A DNA stretch of 64,000 bases from Chryseobacterium culicis (GTDB taxonomy: Bacteria; Bacteroidota; Bacteroidia; Flavobacteriales; Weeksellaceae): the NCBI RefSeq assembly GCF_900108365.1, contig NZ_FNWQ01000001.1:1116001-1180000 (forward strand), written 5' to 3'. This document shows, piece by piece, positions 9,045-18,568 of this stretch (position 1 is the stretch's first letter; each line of letters opens with the position of its first letter). The notes beneath the pieces were generated by a model that saw nothing but the letters and a program-made list of their open reading frames with translations, was not told where the DNA came from and searched no databases. A program made the translations under genes and the position numbers.

Positions 9045-9242
9045 TTATTCGTTAGCAGTTTTTGTATGGTTATCTTTTTTGATCTTAACTGTATCTGATG
9101 TTTCTTTTAGCGTCCGGATAGTATCCGATGCTTTGTCATTCACAGTTTCTTTTTTATTGTTCTGATCAATATACTGGGTCTCGGATTTCGTGCACGCAAC
9201 GACTGTGCATAACAAGAAAAAATATCGTGTTAAATATTTCAT
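9045..9242 (-). CDS. small lipoprotein, 65 aa
   Basis: Read from the ATG at 9242, the protein starts MKYLTRYFFLLCTVVACTKSE. It has a hydrophobic signal and a Val-Val-Ala-Cys lipobox, followed by a Lys/Thr/Asp-rich hydrophilic tail of about 45 residues. An upstream ATG at 9263 adds seven residues but makes a poorer signal peptide. It ends seven bases before the degenerate cyanophycinase gene, so the three genes may form one operon with this lipoprotein first. Function unknown. Confidence 0.65.
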   Translation of the reverse strand: MKYLTRYFFLLCTVVACTKSETQYIDQNNKKETVNDKASDTIRTLKETSDTVKIKKDNHTKTANE

Positions 9243-9264
9243 AATAATTAATTTGGTCATCAAA

Positions 9265-9686
9265 CTTAGCGATCAAAAAATGAACGTTTTATGATGATGA
9301 TCACAACTACTACAGAATTATTGTAACTTTTTTTACATCATTGTTGATGAATCCCGAAAGCATAGACAGTAGCAGTGGAAACTATGCTGATAGAGTAGTA
9401 TGAGAAAGCAAGTGGCAGTAAAAGAAAGTGTTTTGATCTCTCCGTTGTGAAAATCAAATTAACAGGTGAGAAAAATGTTTTATGACTACATTTTTTGATA
9501 GATCATTATAAAATAACAACAGAGGCAAAAGTCTCTCAGGCAAATACAACTGGAGGATAAAATAAAAGAAGAAATTGGGAGCACTTATAAAAGAGATATT
9601 CTGAACATGAAAGTCGCAGAACGCACAAGGCAAGATCCGGACCTACAGCATTGACTATAATAGTGCAATTACATATGGACTGCTTA
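9265..9686. other. gene-poor intergenic stretch with possible coding scrap
   Basis: This 420-base stretch has no intact gene. Reading plus from 9611 to the TGA at 9728-9730, there is a clean 39-codon frame (GKIRTYSIDYNSAITYGLL near its middle) without an upstream start. It runs into the 3' end of the HxlR gene and could be the tail of a lost gene or chance. The rest should contain the promoter for the minus-strand lipoprotein and cyanophycinase genes; I cannot place it precisely. Confidence 0.35.
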
Positions 9687-10070
9687 CTATGATTCCAGGT
9701 TTATACCGGCAGATTCGTGAATTCTTTTGATAATCAATGTTCTTAACCGATCTTCATGCTGATCAGCCCATTGACCTAAAACACCTATTACAGGAATCAG
9801 GCTTTCACCAAACTCCGTTAAACTGTATTCTACTTTCGGAGGTACAACCGGGTAAATTTTCTTTGTAACCAATTCGTGGCCTTCCAGTTCCTTTAGCTGA
9901 ATATTCAGAACCCGTCGTGTTGCATCCGGTATCTTACGCTGTAATTCAGAAGGTCTTTTATGTCCCTGATTAATAAACCAAAGCAAACGTATTTTCCACT
10001 TACCATACAGTACTTCACCGATCAGATCAAGACCGCAGTTTAAGTTAGGTATTATTTTTCTCTCGTACAT
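9687..10070 (-). CDS. HxlR family transcriptional regulator
   Basis: A 127-residue winged-helix protein read from the ATG at 10070. It starts MYERKIIPNLNCGLDL and carries IGEVLYGKWKIRLLW, RPSELQRKIPDATRRVLNIQLKELE and KVEYSLTEFG, the standard HxlR order. HxlR proteins bind DNA as dimers and often sense redox or electrophile stress through an N-terminal cysteine; here C12 is the candidate. A longer open frame reaching 10172 has no family similarity upstream of Met35. It is divergent from an SDR gene and most likely regulates it and the NTF2-like gene, as is common for HxlR-oxidoreductase pairs. Confidence 0.9.
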   Translation of the reverse strand: MYERKIIPNLNCGLDLIGEVLYGKWKIRLLWFINQGHKRPSELQRKIPDATRRVLNIQLKELEGHELVTKKIYPVVPPKVEYSLTEFGESLIPVIGVLGQWADQHEDRLRTLIIKRIHESAGINLES

Positions 10071-10099
10071 TTTGTAAAGGTAAACGTATGTCCCTTTTA

Positions 10100-10152
10100 G
10101 TACAATAGGGGAATAATTTATCCCTATGTGAATCGTAATTCCGTACTTGTAC
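10100..10152. promoter_or_regulatory. candidate HxlR operator region
   Basis: The divergent intergenic region between the regulator and the SDR holds two short dyads. One is ATAGGG (10105-10110) with CCCTAT (10122-10127) separated by 11 bases. The other is the near-perfect palindrome GTACTTGTAC (10143-10152), close to the SDR start. HxlR proteins bind such short dyads in divergent promoters, so these are plausible operators. No binding has been shown. Confidence 0.4.
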
Positions 10153-10198
10153 AAACTGTTTTTATACTCCAATTTTGTCCTATAAATAATTTAAAAAA

Positions 10199-10990
10199 AT
10201 GGTACAATTTAATTTCAACAATGAGTTATCAGGTAAAATCGCACTGGTAACGGGAGGTACAAAAGGTGCAGGAAAAGCAATCGCAGAAAGATTGCTTCAG
10301 GCTGGCGCAACAGTTATCATTACGGCTAGAAATGCCCCTGAAGAAGAAAACAGCAATCTGCATTTTATCGCCTCAGATTTGAGCAGGGCAGAAGGCACAC
10401 AAAAAGTAATCAGAGAAGTTTTAACTGCTTATGGACAGCTGGATATTCTTGTCAACAACCTTGGAGGATCATCTACGCCAGCAGGCGGCTTTGCTGCATT
10501 AACGGATGATGACTGGGAATCTACCCTGCAGGCAAATCTTTTCGCTCCGGTTAGGTTGGATAGGGGATTCTTACCACAAATGATTGAACGAAAAACCGGT
10601 GTTATTATCCATATTGCTTCAATTCAGGGGAAATTGCCTCTTTATGATTCCACTTTGCCTTATGCGGCTTCGAAAGCAGCATTGAGAAACTACAGTAAAA
10701 GTTTATCGAATGAAGTTACTCCCAAAGGGGTTCGTGTGCTGACTGTCTCTCCAGGGTGGATCAATACGACAGCATCGGAAGCATGGCTGGGTGAAATTGC
10801 AAGAAACGCGAACAGTACTGTAGAACAGGCACAACAAAGTGTAATGGATGCTTTAGGGGGGATACCTTTCGGGAGACCTGCTGAACCAAAGGAAGTAGCA
10901 GAATTGGTTGGCTTTCTTGTATCACCAAGAGCCGGTTATCTAACAGGAACTGAATTTGTAATCGACGGCGGGACCGTTCCAACAGTTTAA
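10199..10990 (+). CDS. SDR family oxidoreductase
   Basis: A 263-residue classical short-chain dehydrogenase. It has the cofactor motif TGGTKGAGKAIAERL (about residues 18-32), NNLGG (the NNAG position, with Leu in place of Ala), the catalytic serine in IIHIASIQG, and YAASKAAL for Tyr-x-x-x-Lys. The C-terminus GYLTGTEFVIDGG is typical. It should reduce or oxidise a small carbonyl compound with NAD(P)H; substrate unknown. It begins about 130 bases from the divergent HxlR regulator and is followed 20 bases later by an NTF2-like gene, so the two probably form an HxlR-controlled operon. Confidence 0.9.
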   Translation: MVQFNFNNELSGKIALVTGGTKGAGKAIAERLLQAGATVIITARNAPEEENSNLHFIASDLSRAEGTQKVIREVLTAYGQLDILVNNLGGSSTPAGGFAALTDDDWESTLQANLFAPVRLDRGFLPQMIERKTGVIIHIASIQGKLPLYDSTLPYAASKAALRNYSKSLSNEVTPKGVRVLTVSPGWINTTASEAWLGEIARNANSTVEQAQQSVMDALGGIPFGRPAEPKEVAELVGFLVSPRAGYLTGTEFVIDGGTVPTV

Positions 10991-11010
10991 TAATTAAAAA
11001 TAATAAAAAA

Positions 11011-11334
11011 ATGAATTTACCTACAGTAATCACAGATTTAGTGAAAGCCCAGAATGATTTTGACAGCGCTGCCTACGCCAACTGTTTTTCTGATACAGCT
11101 GTTGTTTTTGATGAAGGAAAAACACACAATGGAAGAAAAGAAATAGAACATTGGATCGCAGATTCCAACGAGCGCTACAGATCGGTTATGAAGCCTGTAA
11201 GCTATGAAGAGATTGGGACAGAAAAGATTCTAAAGGCAGAAGTTTCGGGTACTTTTCCGCAAAGTCCCATTGTATTAAAATTTCATTTTGATATTGCTGA
11301 CGGACAAATACAGCGTTTAAAAGTAACTGATTAA
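11011..11334 (+). CDS. NTF2-like / SnoaL-type protein
   Basis: A 107-residue small alpha+beta protein. The pattern ...DLVKAQNDFDSAAYANCFSDTAVVFDEGKTHNGRKEIEHWI matches the nuclear transport factor 2-like (SnoaL-like) fold, a cone-shaped barrel that binds small hydrophobic molecules. No catalytic residue can be assigned. It directly follows the SDR gene and ends just before a strong hairpin terminator, so SDR and NTF2-like gene appear to make one unit. Confidence 0.8.
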   Translation: MNLPTVITDLVKAQNDFDSAAYANCFSDTAVVFDEGKTHNGRKEIEHWIADSNERYRSVMKPVSYEEIGTEKILKAEVSGTFPQSPIVLKFHFDIADGQIQRLKVTD

Positions 11335-11339
11335 AAAAG

Positions 11340-11366
11340 AGGCTGTCTCACTTCTGAGACAGCCTT
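11340..11366 (+). terminator. rho-independent-type terminator after the SDR/NTF2 operon
   Basis: A perfect 11-base stem, AGGCTGTCTCA with TGAGACAGCCT, and a 4-base loop follow the stop codon of the NTF2-like gene by five bases. The tail is TTATAT rather than a long T run. An A run on its 5' side could make it act on the opposite strand as well. Confidence 0.85.
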
Positions 11367-11641
11367 ATATATGTGCTGGAAAAGTAAAACTTTCCATACT
11401 GCGCTTCTTTTAAAAATACAGTGTTATAGATGATACTGTTTACCTATAATCAGATAGCTATTGAAAGGTTACGGTTGTGGCAAGCATCTTTAGAATCACT
11501 GGAAAACCTTTAATCATGCTATGGATATTGTATAAGTTTATTTCCCGATACAGCATCTAAAGAAGCCTTTATTAATGATACTTTAAGTCCTTTAAGGTGT
11601 ACAAAAGTAGTACTTTTTTAAGATGTTCCAATATTTGTTGA

Positions 11642-12262
11642 TTAAGCTTTATTTATTATGTACTTGATAAACCAGTTTGGGAACTTTGATTCATCAATAT
11701 TAATTGTAAGTTCTCCATTGCCAATTTCAGCCACCACAAGCATTTCATCCGAGTTGTCAAATAAATAAGCACGATCTAAAAGTTTTAGGGCTGGATAAAG
11801 ATTTTGAAGAGTGTTTATATCTCTTGTTACTATTTTATCTGGATCTGCCTTATGTCTACCTTTTTGAACCCTGTGATTAACTCTTGACACATTCAAGGTA
11901 GCTTTATCCAAACAAAGGAAATATAGGTAGACTTTGTAGCCTTTTTTTAGCGTCAATAATTTCATCGAGTTTTGAAGGGTGGCTCATTGCAGTTTCGAAA
12001 GCAGAGGAAATACCTTTTTTAAGAAGATTTTCTCTTATAAAAGAAGTTATTAAGGCCGCTTCGTAACTATGAGTATCTCTAGATTTATCGACAAAAATAT
12101 TTACTTTTATTTCTATATCGATTTTATGTCCAGATTTTTGAGATTTATCTAAAAGAGCTTTTGCACTTTCAGTTTGATAAAAATTAATAAGGTCATCTTG
12201 AGTAAGGTCAAGACCTTGTGGTAATAAATCAAGAAATCCTTTTTATATTCTTCATAAGTTTG
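11642..12262 (-). pseudogene. zeta-toxin-like predicted ABC-type ATPase, frameshifted and N-truncated
   Basis: Two minus-strand frames join into one protein. The upstream part reads GFLDLLPQGLDLTQDDLINF... and ...FETAMSHPSKLDEIIDAK, and the downstream part KKGYKVYLYFLCLDKATLNVSRV...RDINTLQNLYPALKLLDRAYLFDNS. This order is that of predicted ABC-type ATPases related to the zeta toxin (COG4185). The break is a run of seven A (minus strand, 11942-11948) where six would keep the frame. The Walker A N-terminus is missing and another shift lies near 12240. It is either a decayed toxin gene or in part a homopolymer sequencing error; the missing N-terminus favours decay. No antitoxin gene is recognisable next to it. 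Confidence 0.7.
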
Positions 12263-12335
12263 TTATTTCTTTGATCACAAAATAGATAATGTTATGAAGG
12301 AGGGTAGATAATTATAACTTTAATTGAAATTTATT

Positions 12336-12763
12336 CTATGTTGACTTTATTAGACTTTTTGCTATACTTAAATTCTCTTCTATTTTTAATATAAGTGCAA
12401 CCAAAAGCTTAAGCAAAGTTTTATAATCATCTTCCTTTTCCTCTTTATTGTGACTATTAGTTGCATGAACATATTTATTCCGAAGCCATAAGCCATTAGA
12501 GAACCTATTGTTAAGGCAATAATCAAAATACTCTTGTTCGGCTACAGTTAGCAATTTGTCAGAAAATTTACCATTTTTTGTTCACTCATAAGATCAATTT
12601 CTTCACGAAGAGATTTTGGAAGACGCCAATAGCTTATAACATCAAAATCTGTTAAATAATTTTCGTCAATTAATTTTTGAACATATTTCTTGTCAACATT
12701 TTGCAAGTCTTCTAAACATAATGTTTCATTTTTTATAACAGAGTAAAAATTTTTATATTTCAC
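12336..12763 (-). pseudogene. hypothetical protein, frameshifted in a poly-A run
   Basis: Two adjacent minus-strand frames (71 and 72 codons) join if one base is added to the A run near 12570-12575: ...EIDLMSEQK in the first continues as NGKFSDKLLTVAEQEYF in the second. The joined product would be about 143 residues, mostly helical, ending with a LWLRNKYVHATNS...DYKTLLKLLVALIL segment. Arg-Asn-x-x-x-His elements followed by a long helix occur in HEPN-like C-terminal domains, but this is a weak resemblance. The upstream ATG is at 12763. It may be a pseudogene or a sequencing artefact. Confidence 0.55.
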
Positions 12764-12902
12764 TCATTATTTTTCATAATCAATTAAAAAACTCATACTA
12801 CTGAAAAAAGTATGTTTTTAATTTTAAATATTCTTTTCCAAAAGGATAAACATATTTTTTTGTAAAAAGAAGGAATACTTTTATGCTTCGGTCTTTTAGG
12901 AC

Positions 12903-13136
12903 TTACCAGTGTAGTAATTCATAATCAACGATATCATCTTCAATATAAAGTTTATATTGCTCAAGCAATGATTCAAACTCATGTGCCAATAATCTGATTT
13001 TCTCTAAATAGGTACTTTATTTGCTAGGCAAGTGCAGTTTCAAATTGTTGATGATATAATTTCTATTCAAATATTCATTCACAAAATTTTCCATAATATC
13101 TTCTAAACTTTTATCAATTGCATTAAAAAAAATCAT
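12903..13136 (-). pseudogene. short ORF interrupted by an in-frame stop
   Basis: From ATG at 13136 the minus strand reads 39 codons (FNAIDKSLEDIMENFVNEYL early on), hits TAA at 13017-13019, and continues in the same frame for 37 more coherent codons (YLEKIRLLAHEFESLLEQY near the end) to a stop at 12903-12905. The coding-like composition on both sides of the stop suggests a decayed fragment of a larger helical protein. I do not recognise it. Confidence 0.4.
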
Positions 13137-13587
13137 AAATATGAATTTTCAAATGCCCTTCTAAAGATTTTTGCCAAAATACAGAATTCTAGTCAATAAG
13201 CTAGACGGGTTAATTCTCAATATGTTTTTATATGATTGATATCATTATATTCCTGCCATTAATAGGGATGTCCTATAAGGACATCCCTGGGTGTAATTAA
13301 TTTAAAAAAAATTACATAAAAAAATATTAAAAATACTTAATTGTTTGTCTTGAGGCTTACTAAAGAAAATAGATATTTATTCATATTGTTCTTGCAGTAA
13401 AAAAGATTGTGGTAGATACCAATTTTATTTCTAGTTATTTATAAGATTTGTAAAATAGTTTTAATTATAACTTCATAGTTTTTATGAATTCTAATGTTAA
13501 AACAATATCCCTAAGGGAATTATAGCTTTCAAATTATTAGAATTATCAATTTTAAATTGTACAAAATTAATTACTAATAAATAAAAG
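13137..13587. other. non-coding stretch with one strong hairpin
   Basis: AT-rich, with no supportable gene. It contains a perfect inverted repeat at 13264-13288: AGGGATGTCCT, loop ATA, AGGACATCCCT. No T run follows on either strand, so it is a structural hairpin or a weak terminator. Neither flanking reading frame obviously uses it. Confidence 0.5.
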
Positions 13588-13830
13588 TTATCTTTTAATT
13601 ATTATTTTTCTTTGTATTAGGCCTACACTTTTTTCTCTTGCATAAATTTCATTCTTAACTGTATCTTCAACAATAACCCACAAATTGTTTTGTTTCCAAG
13701 TAATATTTAGAAACCTTTCATTTGGATATAGTTTTAAAACGCGTGTATGTTCATATTTTTCTATTTTATGCTTATTACATGAAATAAATATTAATATTAT
13801 TGATAAAATTAATGTGACTGCTTTCATCAT
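13588..13830 (-). CDS. small lipoprotein, 80 aa
   Basis: Starts MMKAVTLILSIILIFISCNKHK: a hydrophobic signal with Phe-Ile-Ser-Cys lipobox at about Cys18. The mature part of about 60 residues contains ...RVLKLYPNERFLNITWKQNNLW..., beta-rich looking, and ends in Lys/Arg-rich sequence. Function unknown. Codon use and AT content resemble the surrounding accessory region. It lies 168 bases downstream of the T9SS-sorted gene on the same strand. Confidence 0.55.
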   Translation of the reverse strand: MMKAVTLILSIILIFISCNKHKIEKYEHTRVLKLYPNERFLNITWKQNNLWVIVEDTVKNEIYAREKSVGLIQRKIIIKR

Positions 13831-13998
13831 ATCAAAAACGCTTGAGATTAGTATAGTAAAAAGAAATGATTTTGAAGGTTATATCTGGAAACCAAACTTA
13901 AAGACATAAACTTTAAATCTTTATTTTTGTGCTTTATTTATAGATAATATGTAACTATCTAAATGTTTATGTTTAGCAATAATTGAATCAGTTTATAT

Positions 13999-14754
13999 TT
14001 ATTTTTTAGTAAAAACTTTTGTTATAGACTTTCCCATTTTATCCGTAAACTCAATTATATAAGTTCCTTGAGCAAGACTTTCAACAGAAAGCACGTTATT
14101 ATATACTTTGAAAAAATCTATTTTCTTTCCTTCAATTGTATAAATCGATGCGGAAACAATATTTTCAGAAGATCTAAAATTAAGTTCTTTACTTGTTGGG
14201 TTTGGATACATGCTTATTTTGCCCTTTCTTAATTCACTATCATTTACTGCAAGATTCGACGTTGATGAATTTGTTATATTTAAAGTGTAAGATACAGTTT
14301 GGGGTGTTGACCAAGAAGATATAAGTACATAGTAAGTTTGTCCCGCTGTTACAGCAAAATTATCAATGGTTATTACACCATCTTGTGTTGTGGTTTGGCA
14401 ACCTGCATAATTTTGACCAATATTTGAACAACTTGTGTAAACAAATATCCCGGTCCAAGCGGTAGCATTAGGTATTTCTATTTTTATAGTTCCACTCACA
14501 GATGGTGTATAGGAATAAATTACATCATTTCCACTATGATAATAGTTCCCATATAGTCCCATAAACGAGCTAGTACAATTCGGCAAATTGGATCCTGAAG
14601 TGGGTGGGTCGTAGTTATCAGCATAATTAGCTGTATCATCAGTTGTGGTATATGGTAATGAGTTAATTACAATAGGATTTTCACATGTTTTTCCTACTTG
14701 TGCTGAACTAAATAAAAATGTAAAAATTAAAATTAAAAGGAATGTACTTTTCAT
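13999..14754 (-). CDS. secreted protein with T9SS type A sorting domain
   Basis: A 251-residue exported protein. Residues 1-18 form a Sec signal peptide ending in FSSAQ. The middle (about 23-165) is a Ser/Thr/Gly/Tyr-rich beta domain with CENPIVINSLPYTTTDDTANY and ...SCSNIGQNYAGCQTTTQD, a type seen in Bacteroidota surface proteins with pre-peptidase C-terminal-like domains. The last ~70 residues start ISMYPNPTSKELNF and end KSITKVFTKK, a type A T9SS sorting domain that directs export across the outer membrane. No enzyme motif is visible, so it may be a binding or adhesion protein. Confidence 0.85.
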   Translation of the reverse strand: MKSTFLLILIFTFLFSSAQVGKTCENPIVINSLPYTTTDDTANYADNYDPPTSGSNLPNCTSSFMGLYGNYYHSGNDVIYSYTPSVSGTIKIEIPNATAWTGIFVYTSCSNIGQNYAGCQTTTQDGVITIDNFAVTAGQTYYVLISSWSTPQTVSYTLNITNSSTSNLAVNDSELRKGKISMYPNPTSKELNFRSSENIVSASIYTIEGKKIDFFKVYNNVLSVESLAQGTYIIEFTDKMGKSITKVFTKK

Positions 14755-14916
14755 ATAAATTTATTTTTAGTAAAGATATATTTTTGGCGAAATTATGAAG
14801 TTAATAATACATCTTCAGTTTTTAACTAAAAGGAGTTATATTTATTAATGATTATTCAGAAGTTGTAATGTGAAATTTGTATATGCAGCAGAAATAATTT
14901 ATTAGTCCAACAGTTT

Positions 14917-15175
14917 TTAAAAGCATCTGGTATCTCTTAAGAGAAGCATCTGACGTTTTCTTAATGTATTAGTTTTTCCAACCATACCCAAGATTTCATA
15001 ATCTTCTGATAGTGTGTTTGGGATAAAGCTCATTTCTCTCAGGGGTCGGATAAACTTTAAAATCTCCTTAGGTATTTTGTATTCTCAATAACTCCTTTTT
15101 CTGAAGAAAAAATATTAAGAGTGTAATCTGCAAAACATCTATAAGAGAGGGAAAGCTTTGCTTCATCATTCTCAT
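14917..15175 (-). pseudogene. decayed reading frame, unknown protein
   Basis: Minus-strand fragments ENDEAKLSLSYRCFADYTL...GVIENTKY and, after a frame change in an A-rich tract near 15070-15075, PKEILKFIRPLREMSFIPN...GMVGKTNTLRKRQMLLLRD read as continuous coherent protein sequence to a stop at 14917-14919. No start is preserved. I do not recognise the family; the assignment as a remnant rests on the coding-like composition. Confidence 0.3.
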
Positions 15176-15384
15176 TTTTTTAGAACTCCAAGTTGGATTA
15201 ATGTAAATGGCTTAATCATTTCTTCTTGTAATATTGCTAGAAACTGATGTGACATTACTAATCCTGTAGTTCCAATAGAAATGTTATTAATAGATCTGAA
15301 TATTATACTTTAAATTCTTTTATCATCGGTTCTGGATGCAGAAGAGAAAGAAGACACAGTTTCCTAGGTAAAGGTTAGTAACTC

Positions 15385-15918
15385 TTACTTTAGCTTTAAC
15401 AAAGAAGGAATATTTAGTTGCTGGAGAAAGCCTTGTACAGTATAATTAAAGCTGTGGATCCTATAAATGCAGCACTTTGATAAACGCTATATCCTGGGTC
15501 TCCTTCATTTCCCTTAGCACTTTACTGAAAGATTATTTTTTGTAGTAGTAGTTCCAGAATCGAAGAAAGGTGATGAGGAGCTACTATGTAGTTAGTGGTT
15601 TTGGCTGGATATACAGAGAGGATGGCGTTCTTCACATCAATGAAATATGATTCGATACTTTTAGTATAAGTCTTTCGGTAGTTGTTATAGAATTTTGAAA
15701 TCGTTGCAGCCTACAATCATCATTTGGATTTCCTGCCAACAGAACGATCCATATGTTTCCATTATCTGCAAAAGCAGTTCCTTTTGATATGGGTCTATGG
15801 ATGTATTGGCGCAGATTACAGTATAATTATTTGCAATCGGAATTATTAATGTCACGAAGATTTTTTGAAAAACACTATTCAAAAAAGGCATTGCGATATT
15901 CATTGCTGACAAATCCAC
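15385..15918 (-). pseudogene. remnant of a secreted FN3-domain protein
   Basis: The minus strand reads, in shifting frames, ...ANTSIDPYQKELLLQIMETY... (15685-15918), then FYNNYRKTYTKSIESYF..., then GDPGYSVYQSAAFIGST and SPATKYSFFVKAK (about 15388-15505). The last two match the conserved core of a fibronectin type III repeat (YxVYxNGxxIGST...LSPATxYSFxVKAKD) common in T9SS-exported flavobacterial enzymes. Several frameshifts and stops break the gene. The parent enzyme cannot be identified. Confidence 0.4.
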
Positions 15919-16084
15919 TTCTATATTTCCACATAATACTTCTCGTTTTTTAATGGATATTTACATTGTTATATTTAAGGAAACCTATGGTAACAGCAAA
16001 ACTTTAACTAAATAGAATGTAATCGCTCCAGTACAAGTACTGACAGTTAAACAGCATAAATAGCACAAATATTTTAACAGGTTG

Positions 16085-16144
<60 letters not shown>

Positions 16145-16293
16145 TGTTCATTATCATATACTGTGCTAGGTATATTTTTTTGGGTACGTTAGTAATGCAT
16201 AAAGCAATATTATTAAGTTTATAGTAATAATTCGCACAAACCACAGTCTGGTTCTAGATTGTAAGGATTATTACACTCTGCTGTTCAATCTAA

Positions 16294-16343
16294 TGTATTG
16301 TATTGTATTGTATTGTATTGTATTGTATTGTATTGTATTGTAT
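16294..16343. repeat. pentanucleotide microsatellite (TGTAT)10
   Basis: Ten perfect copies of TGTAT, 150 bases after the AATA array, again in non-coding DNA. Length variation would not change a reading frame here. Confidence 0.97.
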
Positions 16344-16526
16344 GTTAATGATTCAATTTTGATGATACTCATTTGAACTATCTATTTGTTTTGCACAATT
16401 ATAAGGAATGTTTAGAATGTAAATTGTTAAAATAATTTTCTTTAATTTATATTTATTAAATACTTGAAGAGCTAGTTTACGCACATTCATCTTATTTCTC
16501 AAAGTACTAAATTTTGAACTATACAA

Positions 16527-16694
16527 TTAATTTTTGTTTTTTCGTGCCAGCAAGCTTGAATAATCAACAGGATTGTCACTAATTTTATCTGTAAGATAGA
16601 CTTTATAACAATATTCATCAGTAGTTAATCGAGCCCGCGACCGAAGCTTTTTGATATAGAGCTTTGTACTGAGATCCTGACAGTTATTTTCCAT
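16527..16694 (-). CDS. possible small protein, 55 aa
   Basis: An uninterrupted 56-codon minus-strand frame from ATG to TAA, starting MENNCQDLSTKLYIKKLRSR and ending SSLLARKNKN. It is basic and hydrophilic with no signal or membrane segment. It sits among decayed sequence, and its base composition is less AT-rich than the surroundings. It may be a surviving piece of a larger lost gene. No family recognised. Confidence 0.25.
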   Translation of the reverse strand: MENNCQDLSTKLYIKKLRSRARLTTDEYCYKVYLTDKISDNPVDYSSLLARKNKN

Positions 16695-17194
16695 CTATCT
16701 CCAAAATACTACTTGCAAAATATTTCCTACTTGATAATAGTAATGATATCACTTACTCATACAATTACTCATAGCAATGACTGTGGAAAAAGCTTTACAT
16801 AATGTACTTTTCAGACTAGCAAGCTTCCAATGTTTCTTGCCAAACTGAAAATCTTTTATTAAGTACGTTTTGAAAATATTTGGGTTTTTGAGGCCGGACA
16901 GTTGATCGTATGAATTTACCTTTAAGACACTATTTAATTTTAATACATTAGTTTTAATTAATGTATTATTTGTTGAGTACTTGTGTGCTATAAAATCTAA
17001 ATGCAGAATACTTCTCTAGAAAATAAATTAATTACACATAAGTACCTTGATGTGACACCAATTTGTTTTTAAACCAAGTCAATATTACTTTCTTTGTTGC
17101 TGTACTTTTAAATTTATATTCATCAAATTATTGTTTATTCTTGACTGATATAAAATCATATGTTACTGAAAAAAAACAAACAAACATACAGCAA

Positions 17195-18079
17195 ATGACC
17201 AGTTTAATTTCACCAGTTACACTTAATGAATTTAAAAAAAAAACAGAAAAAAAATTGTTAATCGAAGATTTTTTTGCAATCAGTTGTACAAAAAATAATT
17301 TTTATTTTGAATGCGATAGGTGTTATCGTGCTGATTACTTATGCATTATTGTTGTTAATGAAGGTTACTTAAGAATTTTAGTTAATAATATAGAGAATAT
17401 ATTATATGAAGGTGATGTATTAGCGACTAAACTTTCGGAAGTCTTTATAGTAAGAGAGATATCTGATAATTACAAAGCGAGGTGTATTTATTACTCTTTT
17501 GACTATGCGTCAAATGCTGGATTCGGATTTAGATCATATATAACCAGAAGTTTATCAAAAAAAATTCCTGAAATAATAAGCCGGCAGTCTAATTTATGTG
17601 ATAAGTTAAATTCTCATATCGATGCACTCGAAAAAATAAATAGTATTGAAAACCAATATTATTATTCAATTGAAATTATTAGACATTATTTTTCGTTAAT
17701 AATATATGAAATAGGTAATTTTTTAAAACAAGAAAAATTTGATTTAGCAGTCAATTCGCGAGAAGTAGAAATTACAAACCTTTTTTTCAAACTGGTAAGG
17801 GAGAACGCAATACAACAACATAATGTACAATATTATGCAGACAGAATATTTATTAGCAGAAAATATTTGAGCCGAATTGTAAAAAAAACTGTTGACAAAT
17901 CACCAAGAGATATAATTAATAATATTTTGGTTACCGAAGCTGAGCACCTATTAAAAAATACATATGCAAATATTAATGAAATTACAACTTGTTTGAATTT
18001 TACAAGTCAAGCTGTTTTCTACAAATTCTTTAAAAAAAATACTGGAATGACACCATCTCAATATCGAAACACCTATTAA
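17195..18079 (+). CDS. AraC family transcriptional regulator
   Basis: A 294-residue protein read from the ATG at 17195; an open frame from a TTG at 17063 adds a hydrophobic stretch without family similarity. The N-terminal ~170 residues form a cupin-like sensor region (VNEGYLRILVNNIENILYEGD). The C-terminal ~100 residues are the AraC/XylS DNA-binding domain with two helix-turn-helix motifs: VQYYADRIFISRKYLSRIVK, then INEITTCLNFTSQAVFYKFFKK and GMTPSQYR. Ligand and targets are unknown. The nearest downstream gene on the same strand is the TPR/HTH regulator about 490 bases away. Confidence 0.88.
   Translation: MTSLISPVTLNEFKKKTEKKLLIEDFFAISCTKNNFYFECDRCYRADYLCIIVVNEGYLRILVNNIENILYEGDVLATKLSEVFIVREISDNYKARCIYYSFDYASNAGFGFRSYITRSLSKKIPEIISRQSNLCDKLNSHIDALEKINSIENQYYYSIEIIRHYFSLIIYEIGNFLKQEKFDLAVNSREVEITNLFFKLVRENAIQQHNVQYYADRIFISRKYLSRIVKKTVDKSPRDIINNILVTEAEHLLKNTYANINEITTCLNFTSQAVFYKFFKKNTGMTPSQYRNTY

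Positions 18080-18568
<489 letters not shown>

Noticed and set aside
15753..15953. Plus-strand 66-codon ORF
   Set aside because: It overlaps the minus-strand FN3 protein remnant and looks like its antisense shadow.
17063..17194. Upstream TTG start giving the AraC protein an extra N-terminal hydrophobic region
   Set aside because: TTG starts are rare here, the extra part is unlike AraC proteins, and a normal ATG at 17195 gives a usual length.
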